From a virus: a DNA stretch of 24,710 nt. Numbering within the stretch: position 1 is the stretch's first letter; the number at the start of each line of letters is the position of its first letter. Location: IMG/VR virus record IMGVR_UViG_3300046009_007483, positions 1-24,710 of that record, one strand, 5' to 3'. The notes under the pieces were generated by a model, which was not told where the DNA came from, did not search any database, and saw nothing but the letters and a program-made list of their open reading frames with translations. Positions 1-7,105 of this stretch are shown in pieces. The translations under genes were made by a program, and so were the position numbers.

Positions 1-1284
1 GGACTTTCCTTCATTTTCTGGTTGCGATTGTTTATAGTCTAAGAAGGTGTTTAAGACATCTATACCTATGCCTATGGCAGTCCCTATGCCAGGGACAAAA
101 TATGCAATACCAGCGGCTACTTCTAACAATCCACCAAAATAATCTCCACTACGAAAACGATCCACAGCAAAAGCAAAAGATAATAAACTTCCTACACCAG
201 GAATCCATTTAAAGACTTTTGCTAATTTTGTGAAATGTTTTGCTGCGCCTTTAGCGATAAATTTTATTACGGCTGTCGTTTTACCGAAAAACTTAGGTAT
301 AGCTTTCAATGCACCCGCCGATACTATTTTTGCTAATCCTTCATTCTCTTCTTTAATCTTCAAAATTACTTTATCATAAAATTCATGCGCTATAAACATT
401 AATCCTCTTCCGATAGATGCAAGCGCATCCCCCACCATTGACATTAAATCACCTATTCCACCAAGAATATCTTCAAGCTTTTTGTTTAAATACCCTTTAG
501 TTTCCTTGTTGGTTAGTTTTTCACCTATCCATGTGAATATCCCAGAAATTGTTTCTTTAATAAACCCTTTAATCTTTTTACCTAAAGGTGTTTCGTTTAA
601 CAACTTTATAATATATGCACCAGTTAATATCAATGCCCCCCATTCGAGGATTGATCCTAGAAGACTTCCTTTATTTTCGCCTGAGTCTTCTTGATCAAAT
701 ATATTAGTCGTCTTCTCCTTCTTTGGTTTTTGATCTGTTTTTTCTTTCCATGTCGCTAATAAAGATTTGAAGAATCCCTCTTTTTCATCTTTTGGCGGAA
801 GGATATCTTCTTTTTTGGTGAATAGACCTGATAGAGTAGCTAAAGCTGCGGCTGAAATTCCTGTTATAACCATCGGCGATTCGGTTTCACTAATCATTTT
901 ACGCATATCCACCATGAAATTCGTCAAATTTAACGGTTGATTGGTTCCGCCAATCGTCGATGCTATAGGAGGAGGGATCGCGTTAGTGGGTTTTAACGAT
1001 TTAACATATTTTGAAAGATCATTAAATGTGTCAACTGATTTTGAAAGACTATCTTTAAATTTACCCAAAGGTTTTTCCAACTTTGATGACATGGCAGCAA
1101 GCTTTTTTGCAAAAGTTTTGCTTGCATCTGCTAATTTAACTAAAGGTCCAGTTTCTCCGTTCAACGGGGCATCCTTATTCTCGAATATTTTTTTAAATTT
1201 TGATTTTAAATAGTTCGAACCACCGCCGTTATTCTTCATATATTCGTCGAATGCGAGTAGTAGTTGATTTGCAGTGATATCCAT
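1..1284 (-). CDS. Tail structural protein, tape-measure candidate (3' end beyond window)
   Basis: The frame is open from an ATG at 1284 to the window edge, so about 428 N-terminal residues are visible and the C-terminus is missing. An in-frame stop lies two codons upstream of the ATG, which fixes the start, and a late-promoter motif on this strand precedes it by 6 nt. The N-terminal third is Lys/Ser/Leu-rich and probably helical. The visible C-terminal part carries hydrophobic, glycine-rich stretches such as WIPGVGSLLSFAFAV and AYFVPGIGTAIGIGI, a pattern known from tape-measure and other tail-lumen proteins. It lies downstream of the gp48/54-like and gp26-like genes on the same strand, near where T4 keeps gene 29. 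The structural role is likely. The tape-measure call is inference from composition and position. Confidence 0.5.
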   Translation of the reverse strand, partial: MDITANQLLLAFDEYMKNNGGGSNYLKSKFKKIFENKDAPLNGETGPLVKLADASKTFAKKLAAMSSKLEKPLGKFKDSLSKSVDTFNDLSKYVKSLKPTNAIPPPIASTIGGTNQPLNLTNFMVDMRKMISETESPMVITGISAAALATLSGLFTKKEDILPPKDEKEGFFKSLLATWKEKTDQKPKKEKTTNIFDQEDSGENKGSLLGSILEWGALILTGAYIIKLLNETPLGKKIKGFIKETISGIFTWIGEKLTNKETKGYLNKKLEDILGGIGDLMSMVGDALASIGRGLMFIAHEFYDKVILKIKEENEGLAKIVSAGALKAIPKFFGKTTAVIKFIAKGAAKHFTKLAKVFKWIPGVGSLLSFAFAVDRFRSGDYFGGLLEVAAGIAYFVPGIGTAIGIGIDVLNTFLDYKQSQPENEGKS

Positions 1285-1290
1285 TTTTTA

Positions 1291-1296
1291 TATTTA
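1291..1296 (-). promoter_or_regulatory. T4-type late promoter motif for the leftward tail gene
   Basis: The minus strand reads GATAAATA, with TAAATA ending 6 nt before the ATG at 1284. It sits back to back with the rightward motif at 1300-1307. Confidence 0.55.
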
Positions 1297-1299
1297 TCC

Positions 1300-1307
1300 T
1301 ATAAATA
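1300..1307 (+). promoter_or_regulatory. T4-type late promoter, perfect TATAAATA
   Basis: This is the full T4 late consensus octamer, followed by 5 nt and then the ATG at 1313. In T4 this octamer lies at about -13 to -6, so the transcript would start at or next to the A of the start codon. Confidence 0.7.
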
Positions 1308-1312
1308 AGTAC

Positions 1313-1927
1313 ATGGATAATTTAGCCTTAATATATGAATCGAATACAATCGTCAATCCGCAAACTTTTAGAGAGAATTTAGTCAATGATATCCTCTATT
1401 ATCATGAAAATAACAAGGTTGAAAAACGCGATGCTCTTTTGACTCATATAACCGAGGCAGAAACCGAATATCTAGTCGAACAGGGATTAGTTAATGAAAT
1501 ATTCGGCGCACCATCGCAGCGCGGTTTCGTGCAAAGCGCAAAGGATAAAGTCGCTGGGGTTTTTGGTGGACAAGAGTCTGGAACAAGAAACAAATTAACA
1601 GAGATTTATCAAAAAGTTTGGGCTGAATATATCAATTATGTCAAACATATCTCCACATATGCAAAACAGCAACGTGGATTAGGCGGAAATTCTTCGGTTG
1701 CACCTGAATCTGCCGATACATTGGTAGATTTCCTTATGAAAGTTCTGAAGATTGATCCGAAGATTATCAATGCGGCCTTTACAAGTGCAGGACAAGCTCA
1801 AGATGCGCCATCTTTGGCAAAGAAAGATGTGGGTGCTATCATCTATAAAACATTACAACTTCGTTATCAAGGCAACGGCACACCTGCCGCATACCAATCA
1901 AAGTTTCAGTTACCAGCATCACTGTAA
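1313..1927 (+). CDS. Unknown phage protein with capsid-targeting-like N-terminus
   Basis: This 204-residue protein is not recognised. The ATG at 1313 was chosen over an upstream GTG at 1274 because it lies 5 nt after a perfect late-promoter octamer and because the GTG would overlap the divergent gene. The N-terminus, MDNLALIYES, contains I-Y-E, which fits the [L/I]-x-E site of T4-type prohead protease and resembles the targeting peptide of T4 internal head proteins. The middle is hydrophilic with a Gly/Ser/Ala-rich linker near residues 120-135, and the C-terminal third looks helical. It is the only rightward gene among leftward tail genes and overlaps the end of the convergent gp26-like gene by 9 nt. 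A virion or prohead-core protein is plausible but unproven. Confidence 0.65.
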   Translation: MDNLALIYESNTIVNPQTFRENLVNDILYYHENNKVEKRDALLTHITEAETEYLVEQGLVNEIFGAPSQRGFVQSAKDKVAGVFGGQESGTRNKLTEIYQKVWAEYINYVKHISTYAKQQRGLGGNSSVAPESADTLVDFLMKVLKIDPKIINAAFTSAGQAQDAPSLAKKDVGAIIYKTLQLRYQGNGTPAAYQSKFQLPASL

Positions 1928-2707
1928 GAAGAAACCTGCATCCAGTTCAATTTCGGATTCATATGTCGTTCCCTCGTGGGTCGTGCTAACGCTTAATACC
2001 TTCTGGAGATTTTTACCGAAATTATCGTCGATCTTCGCAATAGCCTCTGAAAGAAATGACGAAGGTAGTCTATCAGCCAGTTTGAGGCGTTCGTCCACCG
2101 ATAGAGAGGTAAGGTCAATAGTCGCTTCCCCGATTGTCAGAGAGGTCAAAAACATCACCAGACTGTTCATGAATATAGGTGCGACCAAGGATTTCATTTG
2201 ATTCACATCTCTTTGATCAATTTTACTCATCTGCGTTTGGTATAGAAAGTTATCGAATAGATACTCATCTTCGATGGAAGTGTAATTGATGGTTCCAGTG
2301 ATACCATCTTTAGTGATAGTAACAGGTTCTTGTTTCAGTCCTTTTTTGAATTTCTTGAGATGTTTATCGATGTTGATCTTTTTACTGGTTTTCAGTTCAG
2401 TAAATTCCACGCTAATATCTGGAGAAATGTTTTGCGCTCGAAGCTGTAAAAGTATGATTGGTTTATCATATACCGAAATTGTTTTAAGATCAACATCCAA
2501 GATATCACGTAAAATACCATAAACTATTATGTTGAATTGGTTGGCTGCGAACGGTCCCTCAACAGTCGTTTTGATTAGTTTTTTAGTGTGTTGTGCATTG
2601 AGAGGGCGAACAGGAACGTCAGTATCGAGAGAAGGAATGTAGATCGTTTTTTCTAGTTTCTTATTGGCATTATCTAATGCGGCTAAAATATCATTGAAGT
2701 TTTCCAT
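1919..2707 (-). CDS. gp26-type baseplate protein (paralogue without zinc cysteines)
   Basis: This 262-residue protein resembles the T4 gp26-type baseplate family (Pfam T4_baseplate). It has an early 'IPSL...VPVRPLNAQHTKKLIK' region, then a central 'DKPIILLQLRAQNIS' stretch where the family has its conserved 'ill.LR..svG' segment. The ATG at 2707 is preferred to an in-frame start 12 codons earlier because a TAAATA motif ends 8 nt before it, while the earlier start would overlap the upstream gene's end. The C-terminal half (SLVMFLTSLTIG..., then ...ADRLPSSFL) aligns by eye with the same region of the gene just upstream, so the two look like tandem paralogues. This copy lacks the CxxC pairs. It is the last gene of the leftward baseplate operon and ends convergently with the unknown gene at 1313. 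Family call by eye, moderately sure. Confidence 0.6.
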   Translation of the reverse strand: MENFNDILAALDNANKKLEKTIYIPSLDTDVPVRPLNAQHTKKLIKTTVEGPFAANQFNIIVYGILRDILDVDLKTISVYDKPIILLQLRAQNISPDISVEFTELKTSKKINIDKHLKKFKKGLKQEPVTITKDGITGTINYTSIEDEYLFDNFLYQTQMSKIDQRDVNQMKSLVAPIFMNSLVMFLTSLTIGEATIDLTSLSVDERLKLADRLPSSFLSEAIAKIDDNFGKNLQKVLSVSTTHEGTTYESEIELDAGFFLQ

Positions 2708-2715
2708 ATAGTTTT

Positions 2716-2721
2716 TATTTA
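2716..2721 (-). promoter_or_regulatory. T4-type late promoter motif before gp26-like gene
   Basis: TAAATA on the minus strand lies 8 nt before the ATG at 2707, just inside the intergenic junction. It supports the internal start of the gp26-like gene. Confidence 0.45.
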
Positions 2722-2743
2722 ATGTTGATTTCAGTTGAATCAA

Positions 2744-3739
2744 TCATAAGTCTGATGGTGTTCTTGCCATGTGCGCGACTTCTGCATTATAATCCCCAAA
2801 CAAATCTGCCCCCTCTGATAAACCATTTGAAGGTGGTTCTGTGGATTGCGATTGGTGGGACATTTCAACGAATTGAGTGAGAACCTTTATCTCTGAATAT
2901 GAGAGTTTGTTTAGGAATGAACCATCTAAGTGTGAATGAGACGAAACACTGAAATAATCGCGCAAAAATACATCTAGAGAACTATCCCTAAATACCAACT
3001 TCGTCATTTCGTTGATATTATCGGATTGTAATTTCAATTCGAATTCCTCCGAACACTTTCCACAGTGAAATTTAAAAAATATCACTTTATCGAAAATATT
3101 ATGAATATTAGTAATATAAGCCGTTTTGATTTTCTCCATCACTTTGTACGGAATTCTAGAGAGTAATGCATTCTGTTGGTCAATATTTAACTCATCTAAG
3201 ATATGTTCTTTATCTCCGATGATAATACTGGATATGAAAGATATCATATAGCTGTGGAGTCTGTAATCGGTCGATCTGGTATCGATATTCAAGTCAGCAT
3301 TAAGGAGAAGATTACTATATTCTTTTTTAATAGAAGGGACATCGCAGATGATACTGACCGGATAGTCTTCTATCGATATCTCCGAACGGAAAGACTTATC
3401 GATCTTATCGCTTAAAAAAATCAACATGTTCTCTAAATCTAAAAATAGTTTGGTATCTGATGAACATTTGGAACATTTTCTCTGGAGTTGCAAATCTTTA
3501 CCCACGGCATGTATTTTTAAATAGGTGGCGATGATAAATCTATCTATGATCGTAAAATGATCCACATCGAAGTCAGCAATAAGGTTGTCTTTTATGATTA
3601 TGTTTAAATTGTATAGAAAATTTAGATTGCTCTCATCCGTCAGATTTTTCAACAAAACTCTATATTGCTCATTCGACATTTCATAAAAATGAAGATGTTT
3701 TTGGAGGGATGGTATCCATATGAGCAAGGTGTTCCGCAT
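2744..3739 (-). CDS. gp26-type baseplate hub protein with a split zinc site
   Basis: This 331-residue protein matches the layout of the T4 gp26 baseplate family as found in marine T4-like phages. It has an N-terminal 'WIPSLQKHLHFYE', a segment 'YLKIHAVGKDLQL' (family-like 'LR..SVG'), then a first CxxC at C89/C92. After a helical stretch ending 'FISSIIIGDKE', a second CxxC follows at C226/C229. The two pairs are about 135 residues apart and could together bind one zinc, as in a zinc ribbon split by an insertion. The C-terminal 60 residues are polar and likely a tail. It starts 35 nt after the tube-fold gene and ends against the second gp26-like gene, so it reads as mid-operon. No TAAATA motif precedes it. 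Role in the central baseplate is from family knowledge. Confidence 0.6.
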   Translation of the reverse strand: MRNTLLIWIPSLQKHLHFYEMSNEQYRVLLKNLTDESNLNFLYNLNIIIKDNLIADFDVDHFTIIDRFIIATYLKIHAVGKDLQLQRKCSKCSSDTKLFLDLENMLIFLSDKIDKSFRSEISIEDYPVSIICDVPSIKKEYSNLLLNADLNIDTRSTDYRLHSYMISFISSIIIGDKEHILDELNIDQQNALLSRIPYKVMEKIKTAYITNIHNIFDKVIFFKFHCGKCSEEFELKLQSDNINEMTKLVFRDSSLDVFLRDYFSVSSHSHLDGSFLNKLSYSEIKVLTQFVEMSHQSQSTEPPSNGLSEGADLFGDYNAEVAHMARTPSDL

Positions 3740-3774
3740 GTATGTAATTACTCGTATTGACTATGTATTACCAG

Positions 3775-4830
3775 TTACGGTATTCTAAATGGTTCTGGTA
3801 ATGGCTGTTGTGGTGGAGGGTTAGACATCCCAGGTTGAAGTAATGGCGGTCTGTTTATTTGAGGTGTGGGTGTGAAAAAATTAAACTGGGGCGCATTAAT
3901 CTGACTCTCAAATGTATTAACAATTCTACCGTTACGAATCGTAGAAGTAGCAGGTAAGTTCCCCCAAGTCGAGACATTAGGGCTTGGACTAGGTGTTGGT
4001 GGGCCTTGAATAGGGTTAAATGCTCTATTATTGAAAGGGGATGAGGCCGAACCTACACCACCACTACCACTATTTCCCGTAAATTGATCAAATCCGTTAT
4101 CTTCGATGTAATAAGAGTTAAACACGAATGAAGTCTGTCTTTTCCCATAATCTGATGACGGACTTTGAGTTTTCTGTTCGGTAGATATCGACATAGGGAC
4201 AGCATCTTTAAAAACCCAATGTTTACGAATTGTGTTAGGCGTACATGCACCAGTTTTTGCTAATTCATATAGATGGATCGTACTCTTGATGCTTCTGTCT
4301 CTTTGTTGAGCAATGAGTCCTTTATGGGTGGCTAAAATCTGCCACGGTCTTAATACCCCTTCGGTGAATGACCTATTTGTTTCTAAGAAAGTTATTGGTA
4401 GATCAGTGAAATCTTGCCTACCGTTCATGATGGGCGCATTTATAAACCCTCTACGGCTTCCTTCCCCTATTCCAACCCTCATTATCTCCGAAGATTCACC
4501 TGGAAGATCAACGCCTTGAGCGAAAATACATCCGACCACATTTTGGGTCGCATCCGTCCAAGTTTCATCTGCCGAGGAACCGACATTCCAACCGACAGGT
4601 TCAAATGCGGGAAATGTCTGTTTTATCTCATTGATGAGAAACTCTTTATTATCTGCCTCGATGACTAATACCCATTGAAATCCGAGAGCAATGTTATATG
4701 CCCAGTTACACATCATATGATGGAAGTGTGAGACATTATTATGAGTTATGTCTACACCCTGAATAGGGCATAGGATATCTTCATAATATCTGGGGGTAAT
4801 TATACCACAATTAGTGTAAAGGCCGATCAC
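3775..4830 (-). CDS. Tail-tube-fold baseplate protein, gp48/gp54-type, with Pro-rich tail
   Basis: This 351-residue protein starts at a GTG; the first in-frame ATG is 38 codons later and would remove a conserved-looking N-terminus. TAAATA lies 5 nt before the GTG, which supports it. Residues about 145-245 follow the pattern shared by T4 gp19, gp48 and gp54: 'DLPITFLETNRSF', a stretch containing 'LRPWQI', a beta strand 'IKSTIHLYELA', then 'HWVFKDAVPMSIST' and 'SFVFNSYYIED'. This matches the tube fold used for the tail-tube initiator or cap on the baseplate. From about residue 255 the protein becomes Gly/Ser then Pro/Asn/Gln-rich to the end, probably disordered. It follows the small basic gene with almost no gap. 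The fold call is moderately sure; gp48 versus gp54 cannot be separated. Confidence 0.55.
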   Translation of the reverse strand: MIGLYTNCGIITPRYYEDILCPIQGVDITHNNVSHFHHMMCNWAYNIALGFQWVLVIEADNKEFLINEIKQTFPAFEPVGWNVGSSADETWTDATQNVVGCIFAQGVDLPGESSEIMRVGIGEGSRRGFINAPIMNGRQDFTDLPITFLETNRSFTEGVLRPWQILATHKGLIAQQRDRSIKSTIHLYELAKTGACTPNTIRKHWVFKDAVPMSISTEQKTQSPSSDYGKRQTSFVFNSYYIEDNGFDQFTGNSGSGGVGSASSPFNNRAFNPIQGPPTPSPSPNVSTWGNLPATSTIRNGRIVNTFESQINAPQFNFFTPTPQINRPPLLQPGMSNPPPQQPLPEPFRIP

Positions 4831-4834
4831 TTAA

Positions 4835-5290
4835 TTATTTATCTTTCATAAATCTCATCTTAGTGCCATCTTTGAAATAGTTTTTATTGACCTTTTTGCC
4901 GACTCGTGAAACTCCATTAGCGAGATTGTATTTAACTTCCATGTCTCCCTGCTTTGAGTGGACTGTTGCCCCTGGCTGTTTTGGATTCACGCCATCGATT
5001 CTTATATGTCCCCCATTCCCTCTTGCAACGGCGATTTCATGAGGTGTTTTTTGCGACTTGTTTTGTCCCCTAGGACCGTCCATATCCCAGATATTACCGA
5101 TGTATTGCTGTTGCCCTAATTTGGTTCTTTGTGAAGGAGTTTTAGATGTCATTGTTTGAACCTTTCGAGGTTGAGCCTTCGGATACATGCTGGCATCCCA
5201 ATATCTAGACTTTTGTTCGCGTCTTTTGCTTTTTGCCGTGAAAAGCTCACGAATTATCGATTCACAAAAAGTATCAAAATCTGGTGTCAT
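4835..5290 (-). CDS. Small basic protein, unknown; first gene of baseplate operon
   Basis: This 151-residue protein is not recognised. It is strongly basic and Gly/Gln/Lys-rich throughout, for example around 'SKSKRREQKSRYW'-like and 'RVGKKVNKNYFKDG' regions, and has no membrane segment. The start MTPDFDTFCESIIRELF contains I-R-E and resembles the capsid-targeting peptides discussed in the findings. A late-promoter motif lies 6 nt upstream, making this the head of a leftward run through the tube-fold and two gp26-like genes. Its stop codon overlaps the late motif of the next gene. A nucleic-acid-binding or virion core role would suit the charge but is a guess. Confidence 0.6.
   Translation of the reverse strand: MTPDFDTFCESIIRELFTAKSKRREQKSRYWDASMYPKAQPRKVQTMTSKTPSQRTKLGQQQYIGNIWDMDGPRGQNKSQKTPHEIAVARGNGGHIRIDGVNPKQPGATVHSKQGDMEVKYNLANGVSRVGKKVNKNYFKDGTKMRFMKDK
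4836..4841 (-). promoter_or_regulatory. T4-type late promoter motif overlapping upstream stop codon
   Basis: TAAATA on the minus strand lies 5 nt before the GTG start at 4830. The last two bases of the motif belong to the TAA stop of the preceding gene. Confidence 0.5.
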
Positions 5291-5296
5291 ATTTAT

Positions 5297-5302
5297 TATT
5301 TA
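5297..5302 (-). promoter_or_regulatory. T4-type late promoter motif at head of baseplate operon
   Basis: GATAAATA on the minus strand lies 6 nt before the ATG at 5290. It shares the 63-nt divergent gap with the promoter of the primase gene. Confidence 0.55.
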
Positions 5303-5311
5303 TCATTTGTA

Positions 5312-5339
5312 TTGATATACAGGATTTTGGTGGTATATT
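5312..5339 (+). promoter_or_regulatory. Possible sigma70-like (early) promoter of primase
   Basis: TTGATA and TATATT are separated by 16 nt, ending 14 nt before the primase ATG. No TAAATA motif occurs on this strand here, fitting early expression. Similar boxes precede the glycosyltransferase and the 8969 operon. Confidence 0.35.
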
Positions 5340-5353
5340 CTTATGAAAGAATA

Positions 5354-6340
5354 ATGGAATTACCCCAAGCATACACCATATCCAAATTTTACTCCATCTC
5401 AGAGGGTGCGAGGCAATATTCTTCATATATAAATGGCGGATGTCCGATTTGCCATGAAGGATCGAATTGGGGCCGAAAAAGAAGACTGTATTATTACTTG
5501 TCCGATGACTTCCTATACTGCTATAATTGCGCGAGGTCGTGGAACCCCTATTGGTGGGTTAAAGAGGCTACAGGGATGTCATATCGCGAAATACAAGAGG
5601 ACATGCGAGACTATGATGATGGTGGAGGGTTTGTTTTACAACATGAAAAAACCGAAAGCATGGAGTGGGTATTACCAGAATTGCCAGGAGAATGCGTTAA
5701 TCTTAAGAGTCAGATTCAACTAGACTATTACAAAGGTAATAAGATAGTTCAATTGGCTAAACAAGTGTGCGAACAGCGAAGATTGTTCACAGCATTAAAT
5801 TCGCCCAAAGCATTGTATGTCTGTATAAATGACAAATACCATAAGAATCGTTTAATAATTCCTTTCTATAAAAACAATAAAATTGAGTCCTATACATCGA
5901 GAAAATTACTTGACTCAGACACTAAGGCGAAATATGTTCTAAAATTCAATTCCAAGAAACCTCTATTTGGTATAGATAATTTGACCGATGATCTACCATA
6001 CATCTTTATATTTGAAGGGCAGATCGATTCTTTCTTCCTTAAGAATGCAGTCGCAGTTTCGGGATTAGAATTAACTACAGAGCAAGAAGACGAACTTAGG
6101 AGTTACCCGTTCCATCAGAAAATATGGGTTATGGATAACCTAAAGTTTGAAAACGATGAGGTTAAACGTAAAGCATCCGAAAAACTCAAAAACGGAGAAT
6201 CTTTATTTTTCTACGAGAATGATTTCTCCCCATTCAAAGACTTAAATGATTACTGTGTAGAAAAAAAGCTGGATACTATTGATCCAGCTTTAATTTTGAA
6301 TAATGTATATTCGGGTGGTAAAGGATTACTTAAGATTTAA
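5354..6340 (+). CDS. 61: DNA primase, T4 gp61 / DnaG type
   Basis: This 328-residue protein would make RNA primers for lagging-strand synthesis with a gp41-type helicase. The N-terminal zinc-binding domain is clear: CPIC at C30/C33 and CYNC at C56/C59. A TOPRIM domain follows, with 'YIFIFEGQIDSF' (E221) and 'IWVMDNLKF' (D261), and a later 'KDLND' motif (about 295-299) typical of phage primases. The second acid of the TOPRIM D-x-D is not where expected, since the sequence reads D-N-L, so the metal site may be altered or shifted. The ATG at 5354 gives the normal family N-terminus just before the zinc site; longer upstream frames would run into the divergent gene. Its last codons overlap the convergent core-like gene by 4 nt, and its 3' end contains that gene's terminator. 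Confidence 0.85.
   Translation: MELPQAYTISKFYSISEGARQYSSYINGGCPICHEGSNWGRKRRLYYYLSDDFLYCYNCARSWNPYWWVKEATGMSYREIQEDMRDYDDGGGFVLQHEKTESMEWVLPELPGECVNLKSQIQLDYYKGNKIVQLAKQVCEQRRLFTALNSPKALYVCINDKYHKNRLIIPFYKNNKIESYTSRKLLDSDTKAKYVLKFNSKKPLFGIDNLTDDLPYIFIFEGQIDSFFLKNAVAVSGLELTTEQEDELRSYPFHQKIWVMDNLKFENDEVKRKASEKLKNGESLFFYENDFSPFKDLNDYCVEKKLDTIDPALILNNVYSGGKGLLKI
6261..6291 (-). terminator. Intrinsic terminator inside the primase 3' coding end
   Basis: A perfect 10-bp stem (6265-6274 with 6282-6291) and 7-nt loop is followed, on the minus strand, by a run of seven T. It lies about 45 nt beyond the stop of the leftward gene 6337-7032, so it would end that transcript while also coding for the primase C-terminus on the other strand. 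Confidence 0.6.
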
Positions 6341-7032
6341 CCTCTTATCATACGGTGTTTACGTGAGCGTTTATGACGGACGCTTTCCGAATAACTCATA
6401 CCGAGATTGGCACCACCACTACCTGCACTTTGAGGATTACCCCTCATCATATTGTCATTTTGGGGTGCTCCAGAGCCACCGCCTTGAAAAGAACCTAGAT
6501 TTTCTTGTGCTTCTTCTGCATCAATTTCCTCAACATCCGAGACGAAATCATCGATCTGACCCTTTAGGGATGCCAATTGACCTTCGAGTTCTTGTACTGC
6601 TGATTGGAATTCATCAAGATTGCTGTGCAATTCTTCAAATGCTGCCATTTTAGTAGGCTCACTAGCAAGGAATGCGGCCATGATAGCATAAGGGTCTTGT
6701 GAGATTTGATCGATTTTACCATTCGAATAGATGTTAATCTTATTGACGAATTTGAATACATTGCCGAGTTTTTCTCTAAGCTGACCCATAGGCATCTGTT
6801 TCACTGCTTCAGGCGAAAGAGTGCTGGCAAATTCGGACATTTTCGAATTGAAATGTTTTTGAACTGCTGTGAAAGTATCTTGGATACCTTGAGTTAAAAA
6901 TTCATCGGAATCGGTTCCCTGATCGAGAAATCCTTCTAGTGCATTAGGGTCTTCTGCGTGGGTGCGGGAATTACCACCGTTTGGGAGGTCTTGTTCGAGA
7001 AGAAGTTTTGTGAAAAATTGAGAATATTTCAT
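6337..7032 (-). CDS. Prohead-core-like / virion protein with targeting-like N-terminus
   Basis: This 231-residue protein is not assigned to a known family. It begins MKYSQFFTKLLLEQD, which closely resembles the T4 capsid-targeting sequence and contains L-L-E. Residues 60-190 are Gln/Glu/Leu-rich and predicted helical, with a likely coiled coil near 'FEELHSNLDEFQSAVQELEG'. The sequence then turns Gly/Asn-rich and ends in a basic tail (RHKRSRKHRMIRG). A helical core plus a basic tail is compatible with a scaffold or prohead core protein, but sequence identity cannot be claimed. It is a single-gene leftward unit: a late motif lies 9 nt before its start and an intrinsic terminator lies past its stop, inside the convergent primase gene. 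Confidence 0.6.
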   Translation of the reverse strand: MKYSQFFTKLLLEQDLPNGGNSRTHAEDPNALEGFLDQGTDSDEFLTQGIQDTFTAVQKHFNSKMSEFASTLSPEAVKQMPMGQLREKLGNVFKFVNKINIYSNGKIDQISQDPYAIMAAFLASEPTKMAAFEELHSNLDEFQSAVQELEGQLASLKGQIDDFVSDVEEIDAEEAQENLGSFQGGGSGAPQNDNMMRGNPQSAGSGGANLGMSYSESVRHKRSRKHRMIRG

Positions 7033-7041
7033 ATATTAATC

Positions 7042-7047
7042 TATTTA
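7042..7047 (-). promoter_or_regulatory. T4-type late promoter motif
   Basis: GATAAATA on the minus strand lies 9 nt before the ATG at 7032. Confidence 0.45.
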
Positions 7048-7076
7048 TCCTAAAATAGTAAAAGTTAAAGTTTTAC

Positions 7077-7105
7077 TTGATCTGAACCTCAAATGGTGGT
7101 AATAT
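7077..7105 (+). promoter_or_regulatory. Possible sigma70-like promoter of glycosyltransferase
   Basis: TTGATC and TAATAT are separated by 17 nt. If real, the -10 box overlaps the ATG at 7104, and translation would begin at the ATG at 7113 or 7116. Confidence 0.3.

Noticed and set aside
482-1213. Rightward open frames opposite the tape-measure-like gene
   Set aside because: The minus-strand frame is continuous over the whole 1284 nt, has a promoter-supported start and reads as protein; the rightward frames are short shadows.
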